Assembly: GCF_000559085.1 (NCBI RefSeq)
Contig: NZ_JALN02000001.1
Location: 2,542,001 to 2,606,000, forward strand
Source of the DNA: Mycolicibacterium aromaticivorans JS19b1 = JCM 16368
GTDB taxonomy: Bacteria; Actinomycetota; Actinomycetes; Mycobacteriales; Mycobacteriaceae
Length of the DNA: 64,000 nt
Direction: 5' to 3'
Part shown: positions 50,420 through 59,347 of the stretch, in pieces
Layout of the letters: every line of letters starts with the position of its first letter
Position numbering within the stretch: the stretch's first letter is position 1
Position numbers and translations under genes: made by a program
Notes under the pieces: model-generated
Database searches by the model: none
What the model was told of the DNA's origin: nothing
What the model saw: the letters and a program-made list of their open reading frames with translations, nothing else

Positions 50420-51193
50420 ATGACCAATGTTGTTGACCGCGAGCCGAACCTCGTCAGCCCGTGGGCGCCGCACCGGGTCCGGATGTACGTCGCCACCGCG
50501 CTGTTCACCGGGCTCGTCTTCGTGGGGATGACGATCGGCGTCGGGATCGGGATCATCGAACCGGACTTCACCTCCGACGTGGTCGCCAATCTCCTGTTCG
50601 GCATTCCGGCAATCCTGATACCCCTCGTTCTCCTGTGGGATGCGCCCGGCGAGGTTCGTCTGCGGGAGGAGAAGGCCGCCGAGCTGACGCTCTTCTATCT
50701 GCCCTACACCGCATTCAGCCAGATCTGCTATGAGCTGGTGTTTCTCATCGGCCATCCGCTGGGGTGGTGGACTCCCACGAACGATCCCGGCATCAAATGG
50801 CTGTGGTGGCAGTACGGCCTCGCCGACACCCGCTACGCCAGCGGTAACCCGTGGACCTTCGCCCTCGAAGTGGTCGGGGTGATCACGGGCGTCGTGGTCA
50901 TCACCATGTGGGCCCGGCTTGTCCGGCAATCGCTTCCGACCGAGAAGCGGATCCGGTACCTGTGGGTGGCCTTCGCCGGTATCGCGGTGCTGATGAGCAG
51001 CACCGCCGTCTACTTCATCTCCGAAGTGGGCGCCGGCTTTCGAGATATCGGGCAGGACGCGTTCGGACTGTGGTTCAAATTCATCGGCGAGAACATCCCG
51101 TTCATCGTGCTGCCCGCAATGGTGCTGTACGCCATTCATATTCAGATCGACTACCTGACCCGGAAGGTGGCCGCATCCGGCTCGGGCCGGTAG
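50420..51193 (+). CDS. emopamil-binding-protein-like (EXPERA-type) membrane protein
   Basis: This 257-residue integral membrane protein has about five helices. From memory it matches the eukaryotic emopamil-binding protein (delta8-delta7 sterol isomerase) pattern over some 120 residues: LWWQYGLADTRYASGNPW, FALEVVGVITG, STAVYFISEVGAGFRD and LWFKFIGENIPFIVLPAMVL. Two Glu residues (ICYELV and FALEVV) and the Asn of GENIPF line up with catalytic-site positions of EBP, while the catalytic His is replaced by Gln (FSQICYE). GAGGA precedes ATG 50420. A TetR gene is divergent. A steroid- or drug-like ligand is plausible; the reaction is unknown. Confidence 0.75.
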   Translation: MTNVVDREPNLVSPWAPHRVRMYVATALFTGLVFVGMTIGVGIGIIEPDFTSDVVANLLFGIPAILIPLVLLWDAPGEVRLREEKAAELTLFYLPYTAFSQICYELVFLIGHPLGWWTPTNDPGIKWLWWQYGLADTRYASGNPWTFALEVVGVITGVVVITMWARLVRQSLPTEKRIRYLWVAFAGIAVLMSSTAVYFISEVGAGFRDIGQDAFGLWFKFIGENIPFIVLPAMVLYAIHIQIDYLTRKVAASGSGR

Positions 51194-51233
51194 CGAGCGT
51201 TTCGATCGACGGCGCGAGGGGCAACTGTTGCCC

Positions 51234-51758
51234 ATGTCCGACATCATCGATCTCATCTACGCCGATCATGACTGGCTGCGGCGCCAATTCTTCCGGCTCG
51301 ACGATGCAACGTCCCACGACGAACTGGCAGCGATCTGGACGACACTGAGCGCCCGGCTCGACGCCCACGCCGACGCCGAGGAGACCGTCTTCTATCCGGC
51401 GCTACTCAAGCACGGGGGCGACGATGATCCGGGCAACCCGGAGGGTGACCCTCGAGACGAGACCGAAGACGCCATCACCGATCACAACGCGATCCGTGAT
51501 GCGGTGCGCAAGTCACGCAGGCACGAGCCGGGTACCGCGGAGTGGTTCGAGGCTGTCTTCACTGCGCGCAAAGAGAACGGTGAGCACCTCGACGAGGAGG
51601 AGCGCGAGGCCATGCCGGACTTCATCAAGAGCGCGAGCTTGGAGCTGCGCCACGCGCTGGGCATGAAGTGGCTGCAGTTCTACGCCGAGCGGGAGTCGAT
51701 CGACGGGATCGACAGTCGCGACAAGGACGCCGACGACTATATAGCGAAGCATTCGTGA
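51234..51758 (+). CDS. hemerythrin-domain (HHE) protein
   Basis: This 174-residue helical protein has the hemerythrin HHE iron-ligand spacing: YADHDWLRRQF, then ARLDAHADAEETVFYPAL and ITDHNAIRDAV, followed by GEHLDEEEREAMPDF. A non-haem di-iron site binding oxygen or NO is the family role. A GAGGGG lies 6 nt before a TTG at 51228 that would add two residues; I use ATG 51234. It follows the EBP-like gene by 40 nt on the same strand, probably in one transcript. Confidence 0.82.
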   Translation: MSDIIDLIYADHDWLRRQFFRLDDATSHDELAAIWTTLSARLDAHADAEETVFYPALLKHGGDDDPGNPEGDPRDETEDAITDHNAIRDAVRKSRRHEPGTAEWFEAVFTARKENGEHLDEEEREAMPDFIKSASLELRHALGMKWLQFYAERESIDGIDSRDKDADDYIAKHS

Positions 51759-51802
51759 CCGATTTGTACGGGCGCACCGTCGCCGTCACGTTCGCCTGAG
51801 TT

Positions 51803-52743
51803 TCACCCGAACAGTGGCAGGGCCCGCTTGCGAGCCAGCGCGTCCATGCCGCTCTGAATGCTGTCTTGCACCTCGCGGTACTTCTGCTCGACGTAGTCGT
51901 CGTCCTCGGCGCGTGACGGATCGTGGTCCACCTCCACCGCCGGCATCAGCCGGGTGCGGATCTTCGCCGGCAGCGGCAGCTGCGGCAGGGCCGCAGGCGC
52001 GATACCCCACGGAAGTGAGACGGCGAGCGGAAAAACCTTGAGGCGCAGCATCTTGTCCAGTCGCAACGCTCGCGAGAGCCCGTCTCCGCGGATAAGCACC
52101 GGCATCGCATCGGCTCCCCCGACGGTCGCGATCGGCACGATCGGTACTCCCGCCTTGATCGCCATCCGCACGAATCCGGTGCGGCCCGCCAAATTCGCGA
52201 CGTCACGCTCGCTCCACGGCCGCAGCGAGTCCACCTCACCGCCCGGCCAGACCGCCACGTCGTGGCCCTCGGCCAGCGCTGTGGCCATCGAATCGGGTGC
52301 GGCCGGCAGCACCCCCATCGCCCGGAAGTACCGGCCGATCACCGGCATCGCCATCAGCGCATCGTGGGCCGTGCCGTGCAGGGTGCGCTCCTGCCCGAAC
52401 CGGCGCCACCACTGCACCCCGACCGTCCAGGCATCCCAGACGAACGGGGCGCGCCGGAGTGGATTCCGACCAGCAGCACAGGCGGGTCGGGCAGGTTCTC
52501 CCAACCGTCGAACTCCATCCGGAACCAGTGATCCACCAAGAAGTTCCACGGGTACTTCTGGCGCTGCATCGTCGTCTCGTCCTGCCCACCCAGATCCCAC
52601 TGCCCGGTGCGCTGGTTGAGCCAGCCGCTGACGCCGCCGTCCGCACTCTCGGCACGCCGCTGCGCCATCTTGCGTCTGGCCTGGTCAGCGTGTCGCTGTG
52701 CTTGCTTGCGGACGGCGGCAGGGCGCGAATCAGTGTTGGTCAT
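51803..52743 (-). pseudogene. PlsC-like acyltransferase broken by a frameshift
   Basis: The two halves of one lysophospholipid acyltransferase-like protein lie in different frames. The N-terminal half (from ATG 52743, MTNTDSRPAAVRKQAQ) runs through WFRMEFDGWENLPDPP and LLVGIHSGAP. The C-terminal half resumes as FVWDAWTVGVQWWRR and continues GTAHDALMAMPVIGRYFRAM to the stop at 51803. The break is at the G-run 52446-52449 (CCCC on the coding strand). The total length (941 nt) fits two extra or one missing base. It may be real inactivation or a homopolymer sequencing error. The acceptor His in HSGAP (HX4D-type region) lies at the break. Confidence 0.8.
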
Positions 52744-52873
52744 GTCGCCGGGGTACCCCGGCTGTGGGACGCGTCACACCTACCAAACCGCGGCCGGCTC
52801 CAGAATGTCCGGGCAGCGCCTTCAGTCCGACGACCGAACCGACGAGCAGCGCGAGCATCGGCAGACGTGCCAT
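52730..52873 (-). CDS. small single-pass membrane peptide
   Basis: A 47-residue reading frame starts at ATG 52873 with a strong AGGAGG 8 nt upstream. It encodes a hydrophobic helix (LPMLALLVGSVVGLKALPG) and a basic tail ending RRHDQH. Its end overlaps the acyltransferase start by 14 nt, so translation would be coupled. The strong ribosome site is the main support; the composition alone would not suffice. It could be a leader peptide or a small partner of the acyltransferase. Confidence 0.45.
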   Translation of the reverse strand: MARLPMLALLVGSVVGLKALPGHSGAGRGLVGVTRPTAGVPRRHDQH

Positions 52874-53103
52874 GGTCGCGGCCTCCTGACGTCGGTGCCG
52901 CTCGACAGTCTGCCGAAACGCTCTGCGCTGTGGCCGGATTCGCCATGACGAGGGGCGAGACGAGATCGGGCGACGCCCGTCACCATCGGTGATCACCACC
53001 ATGACAAGTTTCTTACGGGCCAGCCCGACGGAGTGGGTATGAGGGAAGATTGCACGAGATGTGCGCTGGAGTACGGCGCGCATCCCAGAAGAGGAGAAAG
53101 TCA

Positions 53104-54633
53104 GTGGGCCCCGTCGAACCGGCTGGTGAGAAGTCGCTGCTGGTGCCCGGCGACACGTGTTGGCGTTCGGCGGAAGCCGATCGCTTTGCCGCCATCATCG
53201 ACGGCGCGGACTACCTGCGGCACCTGAAGGACTCCTTGTTGCGTGCCCAACACCGCATAGTCGTCGTCGGCTGGGACCTTGACTACCGGACTGCTTTCGA
53301 GCGGGGCGAGAAGACTCTGGACGGGCCTAACCACCTCGGCCCCTTCCTGCATTGGCTGCTCGAGCGTCGGCGCGGACTCAACGTGTTCCTACTGAAGTCC
53401 AACCTTCGCCTCCTTCCCGCGTTCGACGGATTCTGGTTCGGCGTTACCCCGGTCAGTGTTCTCAACCAATTCACCTCGGCGCGTTTGCATTTCGCGGTCG
53501 ACGGCGTGCACCCCACCGGCGCGGTGCACCATCAGAAGATCGTGGTCATCGACGATGTAGTTGCGTTCTGCGGCGGCCTGGATCTGACGCTGGGGCGGTG
53601 GGACACCTCCGAGCACCTGCCCGCCGACCGCCGCCGGACCGGCCTTGGCGGCGCCTACGGCCCCCGCCACGAGGTGATGGCCGCGATGGACGGCGCTGCA
53701 GCGGGTGTACTCGGCGAACAGGCCCGGGACCGGTGGGAGGCGGCGACCGGACAGACCTTGCAGCCAGTGAAGTCATCGTCGCCGACGTGGCCCGATGGGC
53801 TCATCCCCGGTCTGCGCAGAGTCGAGGTCGGGGTGGCGCGCACGCTTCCCCGGCTGCCGGGCCGCAGCGAGGTCCGGGAAGTCGAGGCGCTCGATCTAGC
53901 GGCGATCGCCGCCGCGCGCGACGTCATCTACCTGGAGAACCAGTACTTCGCGTCGCGCAGTATCGCTGGGGCGATCGCTGCCCGACTTCGTGAGCCTGAC
54001 GGACCAGAAGTCGTGATGATTCTCCCGCGCAGCTCAGAAAGCCGCTTGGAACAAGAATCGATGGACAGCGCCCGCGAGCGACTCGTCCGGATGCTCAAAG
54101 CGGCCGACGAGCACGGGCGGCTGGGGGTGTACTGGCCCGCCGCGGGTCGGGGCGTGTCGGTCTATATCCACTCGAAAGTCCTTGTGATCGATGGCCGATT
54201 ACTTCGCATCGGATCGTCGAACTTCAACAACAGGTCGTTGGGGTTCGACAGCGAATGCGATATTGCGATCGAATCCCTGCCCACGCGTGGGAACGCCGCG
54301 CCGGTCGAGGAAGAGATCCTCCGCGTTCGAAACACGCTCGTAGCCGAGCACCTCGGTGCGTCAGCCGATACTTTCCGCGACGAGATGGCCTGCCGCGGCT
54401 CATTTCTGGCGACTGTCGAGGCGCTACGAGGGACCGGACGATCGCTTAGGGCGCTCACCGACACGATGGTGGCCGCAGACGCGAGTCCCTTCGCGGAGAA
54501 CGACCTCATGGATCCCGCCCGAGTGCCGCAGTCCCTGCCGGAGAGTGCCCTGAGGCTCATCGAGTCGGTCGCGACGTGGCCGCTACGGCACTCGCTTCTG
54601 GGTACATGGCTGCGGAAGCTTCGCGGCTTCTGA
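53104..54633 (+). CDS. phospholipase D-like (HKD) enzyme
   Basis: This 509-residue protein of the phospholipase D superfamily has both catalytic motifs: GAVHHQKIVVIDDVVAFCGG near residue 160 and VYIHSKVLVIDGRLLRIGSS (with N next) near residue 360. Each gives His-x-Lys-x4-Asp. GTG 53104 is chosen because AGGAGA lies 6 nt upstream. No signal peptide or membrane helix is seen, so it is probably cytoplasmic or membrane-associated. Phospholipid hydrolysis or transphosphatidylation is the family role. The 3' end overlaps the convergent DinB-like gene by 77 nt. Confidence 0.9.
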   Translation: MGPVEPAGEKSLLVPGDTCWRSAEADRFAAIIDGADYLRHLKDSLLRAQHRIVVVGWDLDYRTAFERGEKTLDGPNHLGPFLHWLLERRRGLNVFLLKSNLRLLPAFDGFWFGVTPVSVLNQFTSARLHFAVDGVHPTGAVHHQKIVVIDDVVAFCGGLDLTLGRWDTSEHLPADRRRTGLGGAYGPRHEVMAAMDGAAAGVLGEQARDRWEAATGQTLQPVKSSSPTWPDGLIPGLRRVEVGVARTLPRLPGRSEVREVEALDLAAIAAARDVIYLENQYFASRSIAGAIAARLREPDGPEVVMILPRSSESRLEQESMDSARERLVRMLKAADEHGRLGVYWPAAGRGVSVYIHSKVLVIDGRLLRIGSSNFNNRSLGFDSECDIAIESLPTRGNAAPVEEEILRVRNTLVAEHLGASADTFRDEMACRGSFLATVEALRGTGRSLRALTDTMVAADASPFAENDLMDPARVPQSLPESALRLIESVATWPLRHSLLGTWLRKLRGF

Positions 54634-55222
54634 AGTGAGGCCTGCGGCCGAGATGGTGCAGTATTCGATCCAGGTCGCCGGCACCGTCGACCGGCTCGAT
54701 CGCCGGACCGAACGGCACGGCATCGAGGAGCCTGATCTCGCCCGCCGGTATACCGAGCACCAAAGGCATTGCAGCAGCGAGGATATCGGGCGGCAGTTCA
54801 TAGTTCACCCCGAGCGACGCGGCGACATCCCAGCCGTGGACGACGTAGTCCACGAAATGAAAGCCCATGGCCACCGAGCCGGGAAAGACTGCGTTGTCAC
54901 CGAATTCAGGGAGGGCGAACGACGCGTCATCGACTCCGTCTGCCGAGAAGGCGTCGAGAACGTCGTCGGCCGCCTCGGCGTAGGTACGAGCGGGATCGCG
55001 GCGCACCTCGGCAACGACAGACTCGGCCCGCCATTGGCCGAGGTCGGCACCATGACCGCGCGCGGCCGCGGCGAATCCGCGGTGCTGAACAGCCATGTGC
55101 GCCAGAAGGTCGGACAGGTCCCAGCCCGCACAGGGTGTCGGCCGGTCAAGGTCGGCGGGCTGAACAGTGTCCACGACCGCCACCGACCGCAGGATGGCAC
55201 TCCGATGCTCGACAGTAATCAT
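54557..55222 (-). CDS. TIGR03086-type mycothiol-dependent/DinB-like protein
   Basis: This 221-residue helical-bundle protein matches the actinobacterial TIGR03086 pattern: TPCAGWDLSDLLAHMAVQH near the N-terminus, then AMGFHFVDYVVHGWDVAASL. The His in LAHMAVQH and those in FHFVDYVVHGWD are at the metal-site positions of DinB/maleylpyruvate isomerase proteins. Members bind metal and may use mycothiol. Its start region (TACGAT 6 nt before ATG 55222) suggests a leaderless message. It is divergent from a MarR gene and convergent with the phospholipase D gene, overlapping it by 77 nt. Confidence 0.82.
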   Translation of the reverse strand: MITVEHRSAILRSVAVVDTVQPADLDRPTPCAGWDLSDLLAHMAVQHRGFAAAARGHGADLGQWRAESVVAEVRRDPARTYAEAADDVLDAFSADGVDDASFALPEFGDNAVFPGSVAMGFHFVDYVVHGWDVAASLGVNYELPPDILAAAMPLVLGIPAGEIRLLDAVPFGPAIEPVDGAGDLDRILHHLGRRPHFRSREASAAMYPEASAVAATSRPTR

Positions 55223-55251
55223 ATGCTTATCGTATGCGCTCGCTTACTATA

Positions 55252-55262
55252 AGGCAATGCCT
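55252..55262. promoter_or_regulatory. candidate MarR operator
   Basis: AGGCA-A-TGCCT is a perfect palindrome between the divergent DinB-like and MarR genes, just after a TACTAT hexamer (55245-55250) that may be the MarR -10 box. Confidence 0.45.
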
Positions 55263-55273
55263 AAGCTGGCTGC

Positions 55274-55738
55274 GTGGCGGACAGATCTCGGCGCCCCGAT
55301 CTCGCGGCGATGATCGCTCCTCTGCTTCGCGAGTTGATCGCGGCAGAAGAGCCGGTGCTCGCTGCACACGGCATCTCGATGTGGGGATACGTGGTTCTGG
55401 TGGCACTCGACGGCTCGTCGGTCCGGACCCAGGCCGCACTGGCGGCGGCGATAGGCGCCGACAAGACACGCATCATCCGCGACCTCGATGAACTACAGGA
55501 ACGTGGGCTGATCGAGCGCACCCCTGATCCCGACGACCGCCGGGTTCGCCTTCTCGCCATCACCGATGCCGGCCGTGCGCTGAAGAATGCGGTCCAGGAT
55601 GAGATCCAGCGCGGCGAGGAGCACTGGCTGAGCGAACTCAGCGCCGATGAACGCAAAACCTTCCTGCGGGCGCTCGGCCGGTTATCCGCCGGCGACAGAC
55701 GCCGCGCCGCCCGCGGCAGGAATGGTGACACGACGTGA
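55274..55738 (+). CDS. MarR-family transcriptional regulator
   Basis: This 154-residue protein starts at GTG 55274. MWGYVVLVALDGSSVRTQAA, the recognition helix AIGADKTRIIRDLDELQERG and the wing IERTPDPDDRRVRLLAITDAG are all MarR hallmarks. Its stop overlaps the start of the FAD-binding gene (GTGA), giving a coupled operon in which the regulator probably senses the substrate or product of that enzyme. The palindrome at 55252-55262 is its likely autoregulatory site. Confidence 0.88.
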   Translation: MADRSRRPDLAAMIAPLLRELIAAEEPVLAAHGISMWGYVVLVALDGSSVRTQAALAAAIGADKTRIIRDLDELQERGLIERTPDPDDRRVRLLAITDAGRALKNAVQDEIQRGEEHWLSELSADERKTFLRALGRLSAGDRRRAARGRNGDTT

Positions 55739-57162
55739 GCGCTGCGCAGGCGCTGTATGCGGACTATCTCGTCGTCGGCTCGGGTGCGGTCGGTATGGCC
55801 TTCTCCGACACGATCGCAACCGAGAGCGACTCCTCGGTGGTGATCGTCGACCGGTTCGAATCCCCAGGCGGCCATTGGAATTCGGCTTACCCCTTTGTGC
55901 GGTTGCACCAGCCTGCCGCCTACTACGGCGTGAACTCTCGCGATCTCGGCACGGGCCGGATCGAAGACAACGGTGCCAATGCCGGGCTGTACGAACTGGC
56001 CGGCGTCGACGAGATCCGGTCCTATTACGGCGCGGTGCTGCGGGACCTGACGGACGGCGGACGCGTCCGGCACTTCCCGCTGAGCGAGTATCACGGCGAT
56101 CGCACCTTCACCACAGCAGCCGGCGATCGGGTCGCCGTCGACGTCGGCCGCCGCGTCGTCGACACCACCCATTCCAAGGTGATCGTGCCGTCCATGCGGC
56201 CGCCGAATTTTCTCGTCGAACCCGAAGCCGACTGCGTACCGCCGAATGCGCTGCCCCGCAGCGCCCCCGGTCATGACCGTTTCGTGGTCATCGGCGGCGG
56301 CAAGACCGGCATGGACAGCTGTCTGTGGCTGTTGCGCAACGGAATCAGCCCCAACCGGCTGACGTGGATCGTCCCTCGCGCCTCGTGGTTGCTCGATCGG
56401 GCAAACGTACAACCGGGACCGGAATTCGCCGACCGCGTCAAGGCCGCGTTCGGTGCGCGCCTGGACGCCATCGCAACCGCCGACACCATCGACGATCTCT
56501 TCGCTCGCCTCGAACACAGCGGGTCACTGCTGCGCCTGCACGCCGACGTCGAGCCGACGATGTATCGGTGTGCGACCGTCACCCAGGCTGAGGCCGAGCA
56601 GCTTCGCCGCATCACCGACGTCGTGCGGATGGGCCATGTGCGCCAGATCGGTGCTCAGCGGGCCACGTTGGACGGTGGTGCGCTTTCCGCCGATGCGTCG
56701 ACGCTGTGGATCGACTGCACCGCTGAGGGTTTAGGCCTCGGGCCGACCAGCACCACCTTCACCGGGCCCACGCTGACCCCACAATGCGTACGAGCCTGCC
56801 AACAGATCTTCAGCGCCGCGTTCATCGCCCACGTGGAGCTCAGTTATGACGATGACGCCACCAAAAATGCCTTGTGCGAACCGGTTCACTTGCCCGGCGT
56901 GCCGCTGGACTGGCTGACCATGAGCGTGATCGAGCACCGCAATCAGATCAACTGGTTCGCCGAACCCGAGCTCATGGAGTGGTTGCACTCCTCACGGCTC
57001 AACGCGATCCGCGCCATGATGGCGCCGGTCATGGAACGCCCGCGCGTTCGTCAGCGGGTCTTCGATGCCATCTCGGGTCAGCTGCGGGCGGCCAACGCCA
57101 AGCTGGCTGAGCTTCTCGCAGCCGCGAGCCCAGATCACGCGGCGGCCGGCTCCTCACTGTAG
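55735..57162 (+). CDS. FAD/NAD(P)-binding oxidoreductase
   Basis: This 475-residue flavoprotein has two Rossmann motifs: YLVVGSGAVGMAFSD (FAD) at the N-terminus and FVVIGGGKTGMDSCLWLL (NAD(P)H) near residue 185. The second motif is preceded by VEPEADCVPP and followed by WIVPRASWLLDR. The arrangement resembles flavin-containing monooxygenases or thioredoxin-reductase-like enzymes, but FMO and Baeyer-Villiger fingerprints are not clear. It is coupled to the preceding MarR gene. Its 3' end overlaps the convergent antiporter gene by 28 nt. The substrate is unknown. Confidence 0.84.
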   Translation: MSAAQALYADYLVVGSGAVGMAFSDTIATESDSSVVIVDRFESPGGHWNSAYPFVRLHQPAAYYGVNSRDLGTGRIEDNGANAGLYELAGVDEIRSYYGAVLRDLTDGGRVRHFPLSEYHGDRTFTTAAGDRVAVDVGRRVVDTTHSKVIVPSMRPPNFLVEPEADCVPPNALPRSAPGHDRFVVIGGGKTGMDSCLWLLRNGISPNRLTWIVPRASWLLDRANVQPGPEFADRVKAAFGARLDAIATADTIDDLFARLEHSGSLLRLHADVEPTMYRCATVTQAEAEQLRRITDVVRMGHVRQIGAQRATLDGGALSADASTLWIDCTAEGLGLGPTSTTFTGPTLTPQCVRACQQIFSAAFIAHVELSYDDDATKNALCEPVHLPGVPLDWLTMSVIEHRNQINWFAEPELMEWLHSSRLNAIRAMMAPVMERPRVRQRVFDAISGQLRAANAKLAELLAAASPDHAAAGSSL

Positions 57163-58481
57163 GGCTCCTCCCCCTCCGGGCCGAATTTCGCACCCGACCT
57201 GGCCAGCCGGCGTTCGAACAGACGCTGCAACGGTGTGGCGACGAACGTAGTGATGATCGTCATGACCGCCAGAATCGTGTAGAGCTTGCCGGAGATCAGT
57301 CCCGCTTCGAGACCGATGTTCAGCAGGATGAGCTCCATCAGACCGCGGGCGTTGGCCAGCGCTCCCATCGAGCCCGCCTCGTACCAACTCATGCCCTGCC
57401 AGCGCGCCGCCAGACCGACGGCACCGAACTTGGCGGCGAACGACACCACCAGGACGATGCCCGCCATCAGCAGAGTCGACGAGTCGAAGATCAACGTCAG
57501 CTGAGTGTTGAGTCCCGAATAGATGAAGAATGCGGGAAGCAGTAGGTAAGCCACCAGCGGCTCGAACCGCTCGCGGATCGCATCCAGAAACGCGCCGCGG
57601 GGCATCACCACACCCGCCACGAAAGCGCCGAATACTGAATAGATTCCGACCATATCGGTGAACCAGCTCGCGGTGAGCACCACGAGGAGCACGATGCTCG
57701 TGTGCGCGACCGGCAGCCCGCCGGTGCGTTCGACGTCGGACCGCGGAGGTGTCCAGGTCTCCAACCGACGCAGCAGTGGTCGGCCCACGTAGAGCATCAA
57801 CAACAGGTAGGCGATTCCACCCCCGACGGCCAGGATCGCGCCGGACACATGACCTTTCGCTGTCGCCACCACCGTCGCCAGCAGAATCCAGGAGCAGGCG
57901 TCGTCGATTGCCGCACACGACAACGCCATAGTTCCCAGGCGGGTCTTGAGCAGTCCGGAGTCGTAGACGATCCACGCGAGCATCGGGAACGCGGTGATCG
58001 CCACCGCAGCCGCCACGAAAAGGCCGCCCTGCCAGTGCGCCACCTTGTCGGTGAAGTAGCCGCCGATGCTCACCATCACCCAGCCCAGGACGCCACCGAG
58101 GATCAGGGGTATCCCGATTCCGGTGGCGGCGGTGGCGCCGGCCTGCCGGGAGTGGGCTGCCAGGATGCTCAGCTGGAACGAGGACCCCACGAGGAACATG
58201 TACAGGACGAGGCCGAGCTGGCCGACGACATAGATGACCGTGAGGTTCGGGTGCACGATCGTCTCCGCGCCGATCGTCAGCTTGGCCGGAAACAGCCACT
58301 GCTGTGCAGCAGGCCAGATCCAGCCCAGAACCGAAGGCCCGAGCAGGAATCCGGCAACCATGATCGCGACGACCTGCACTTGGGCCAGCCTGCGGAACAG
58401 CGGCCACAGCAGCCGGTAGGTCAGCAGGATGACGGCGATCTGCAGGAAGAAGTGGTAGGCGATGGTCAGCAGGGGCGGCAT
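57135..58481 (-). CDS. Kef/NhaP-type cation:proton antiporter
   Basis: This 448-residue CPA2-type transporter has about twelve helices. Conserved segments are the discontinuous-helix region LLKTRLGTMALSCAAIDDACSW (residues quoted in part: the Asp-Asp pair is the ion site), VFGAFVAGVVMPRG and YSGLNTQLTLIF. The start is ATG 58481, five bases after the ABC permease stop; the open frame beyond it is antisense read-through. Without a TrkA-type regulatory tail it is probably an ion/proton exchanger. Placed at the end of the PKS-exporter operon, it may serve the export process or maintain ion balance. Confidence 0.85.
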   Translation of the reverse strand: MPPLLTIAYHFFLQIAVILLTYRLLWPLFRRLAQVQVVAIMVAGFLLGPSVLGWIWPAAQQWLFPAKLTIGAETIVHPNLTVIYVVGQLGLVLYMFLVGSSFQLSILAAHSRQAGATAATGIGIPLILGGVLGWVMVSIGGYFTDKVAHWQGGLFVAAAVAITAFPMLAWIVYDSGLLKTRLGTMALSCAAIDDACSWILLATVVATAKGHVSGAILAVGGGIAYLLLMLYVGRPLLRRLETWTPPRSDVERTGGLPVAHTSIVLLVVLTASWFTDMVGIYSVFGAFVAGVVMPRGAFLDAIRERFEPLVAYLLLPAFFIYSGLNTQLTLIFDSSTLLMAGIVLVVSFAAKFGAVGLAARWQGMSWYEAGSMGALANARGLMELILLNIGLEAGLISGKLYTILAVMTIITTFVATPLQRLFERRLARSGAKFGPEGEEPYSEEPAAA

Positions 58482-58486
58482 GGGTG

Positions 58487-59347
58487 TCAGCCCTTGTCGG
58501 ACCATCGGAAGATGTAGAGGCAGGCCATCAGACCGCCGATGCTCCACGCGGCCAGCACCAGGAAGATACGCCCGTGCTCCCAGCTGCCTGCCGGCTCGAA
58601 GGCAACCATCTGCGCGGGCAGGAGCACCGAGCGGAATCCCTGCGCCATCCACTTGACCGGGAAGATGGACCCGACGATCAACATCCAGGTCGGCAACGCC
58701 ATCAGCGGCACGTAGGTCCCCGACACGAACTGCAGACCGACGGCAGGCCCGTTCGTCATCACCGCCGCGGAGACGGCGTTGCCTGCGAAGTTGCTCACCA
58801 GGATGCCGAGCAGCGAGCAGCTGATGATGCCCAGGATGAACACCCACGCCAGCGTGAACCAGGCGAATACGTCGGTGGGTAGTTGAAGCTGAAATGCCGC
58901 CACCCCCAACACCACGAGGACGATCGCCTCGGCGAGGCTGGCGATGGCAACCAACATGATCTTGCCGATGAAGTACGACGCCGCGGTCGCCGGCGTCCCG
59001 CGCAGCCGCCGAAGAGCGCCGGTTTCACGGTCGGCAGCGATACCGATGCCGAGGTTGATGAACGACGTGGAGAGGATTCCGTAGGCCAGCATGCTGGCGG
59101 CGATCACCGCGCCGGTACTGGTCTGCGTGCCAGGGATCTTCGCGGAGAAGATCGACCCCAGCAGAACGCAGATGATCGCCGGCATCGAAAACGTCAGCAC
59201 CACTTGCTCGGGACGTCGGTAGAACATCTTCAGTTCGGGGATGACTCGCGACAATCCGATCCGTACGGCCGATGGCAGGGCTGTTGCCGCCGCGGCGCCG
59301 CGATGCCGTGGCTGGGCATCGTTACGCGGGGTTGAGTCCACCGACAT
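58487..59347 (-). CDS. ABC-2-type exporter permease
   Basis: This 286-residue permease has six predicted helices. The ABC-2 family signature region follows ADRETGALRRLRGTPATAAS, with the C-terminal QFVSGTYVPLMALPTWM and FPVKWMAQGFRSVLLP. The start ATG overlaps the ATPase stop by one base (TGATG). Together they form a drug/lipid-type exporter of the DrrAB class. DrrAB-type pairs in mycobacteria export polyketide-derived lipids, so the upstream PKS product is the probable cargo. Confidence 0.87.
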   Translation of the reverse strand: MSVDSTPRNDAQPRHRGAAAATALPSAVRIGLSRVIPELKMFYRRPEQVVLTFSMPAIICVLLGSIFSAKIPGTQTSTGAVIAASMLAYGILSTSFINLGIGIAADRETGALRRLRGTPATAASYFIGKIMLVAIASLAEAIVLVVLGVAAFQLQLPTDVFAWFTLAWVFILGIISCSLLGILVSNFAGNAVSAAVMTNGPAVGLQFVSGTYVPLMALPTWMLIVGSIFPVKWMAQGFRSVLLPAQMVAFEPAGSWEHGRIFLVLAAWSIGGLMACLYIFRWSDKG

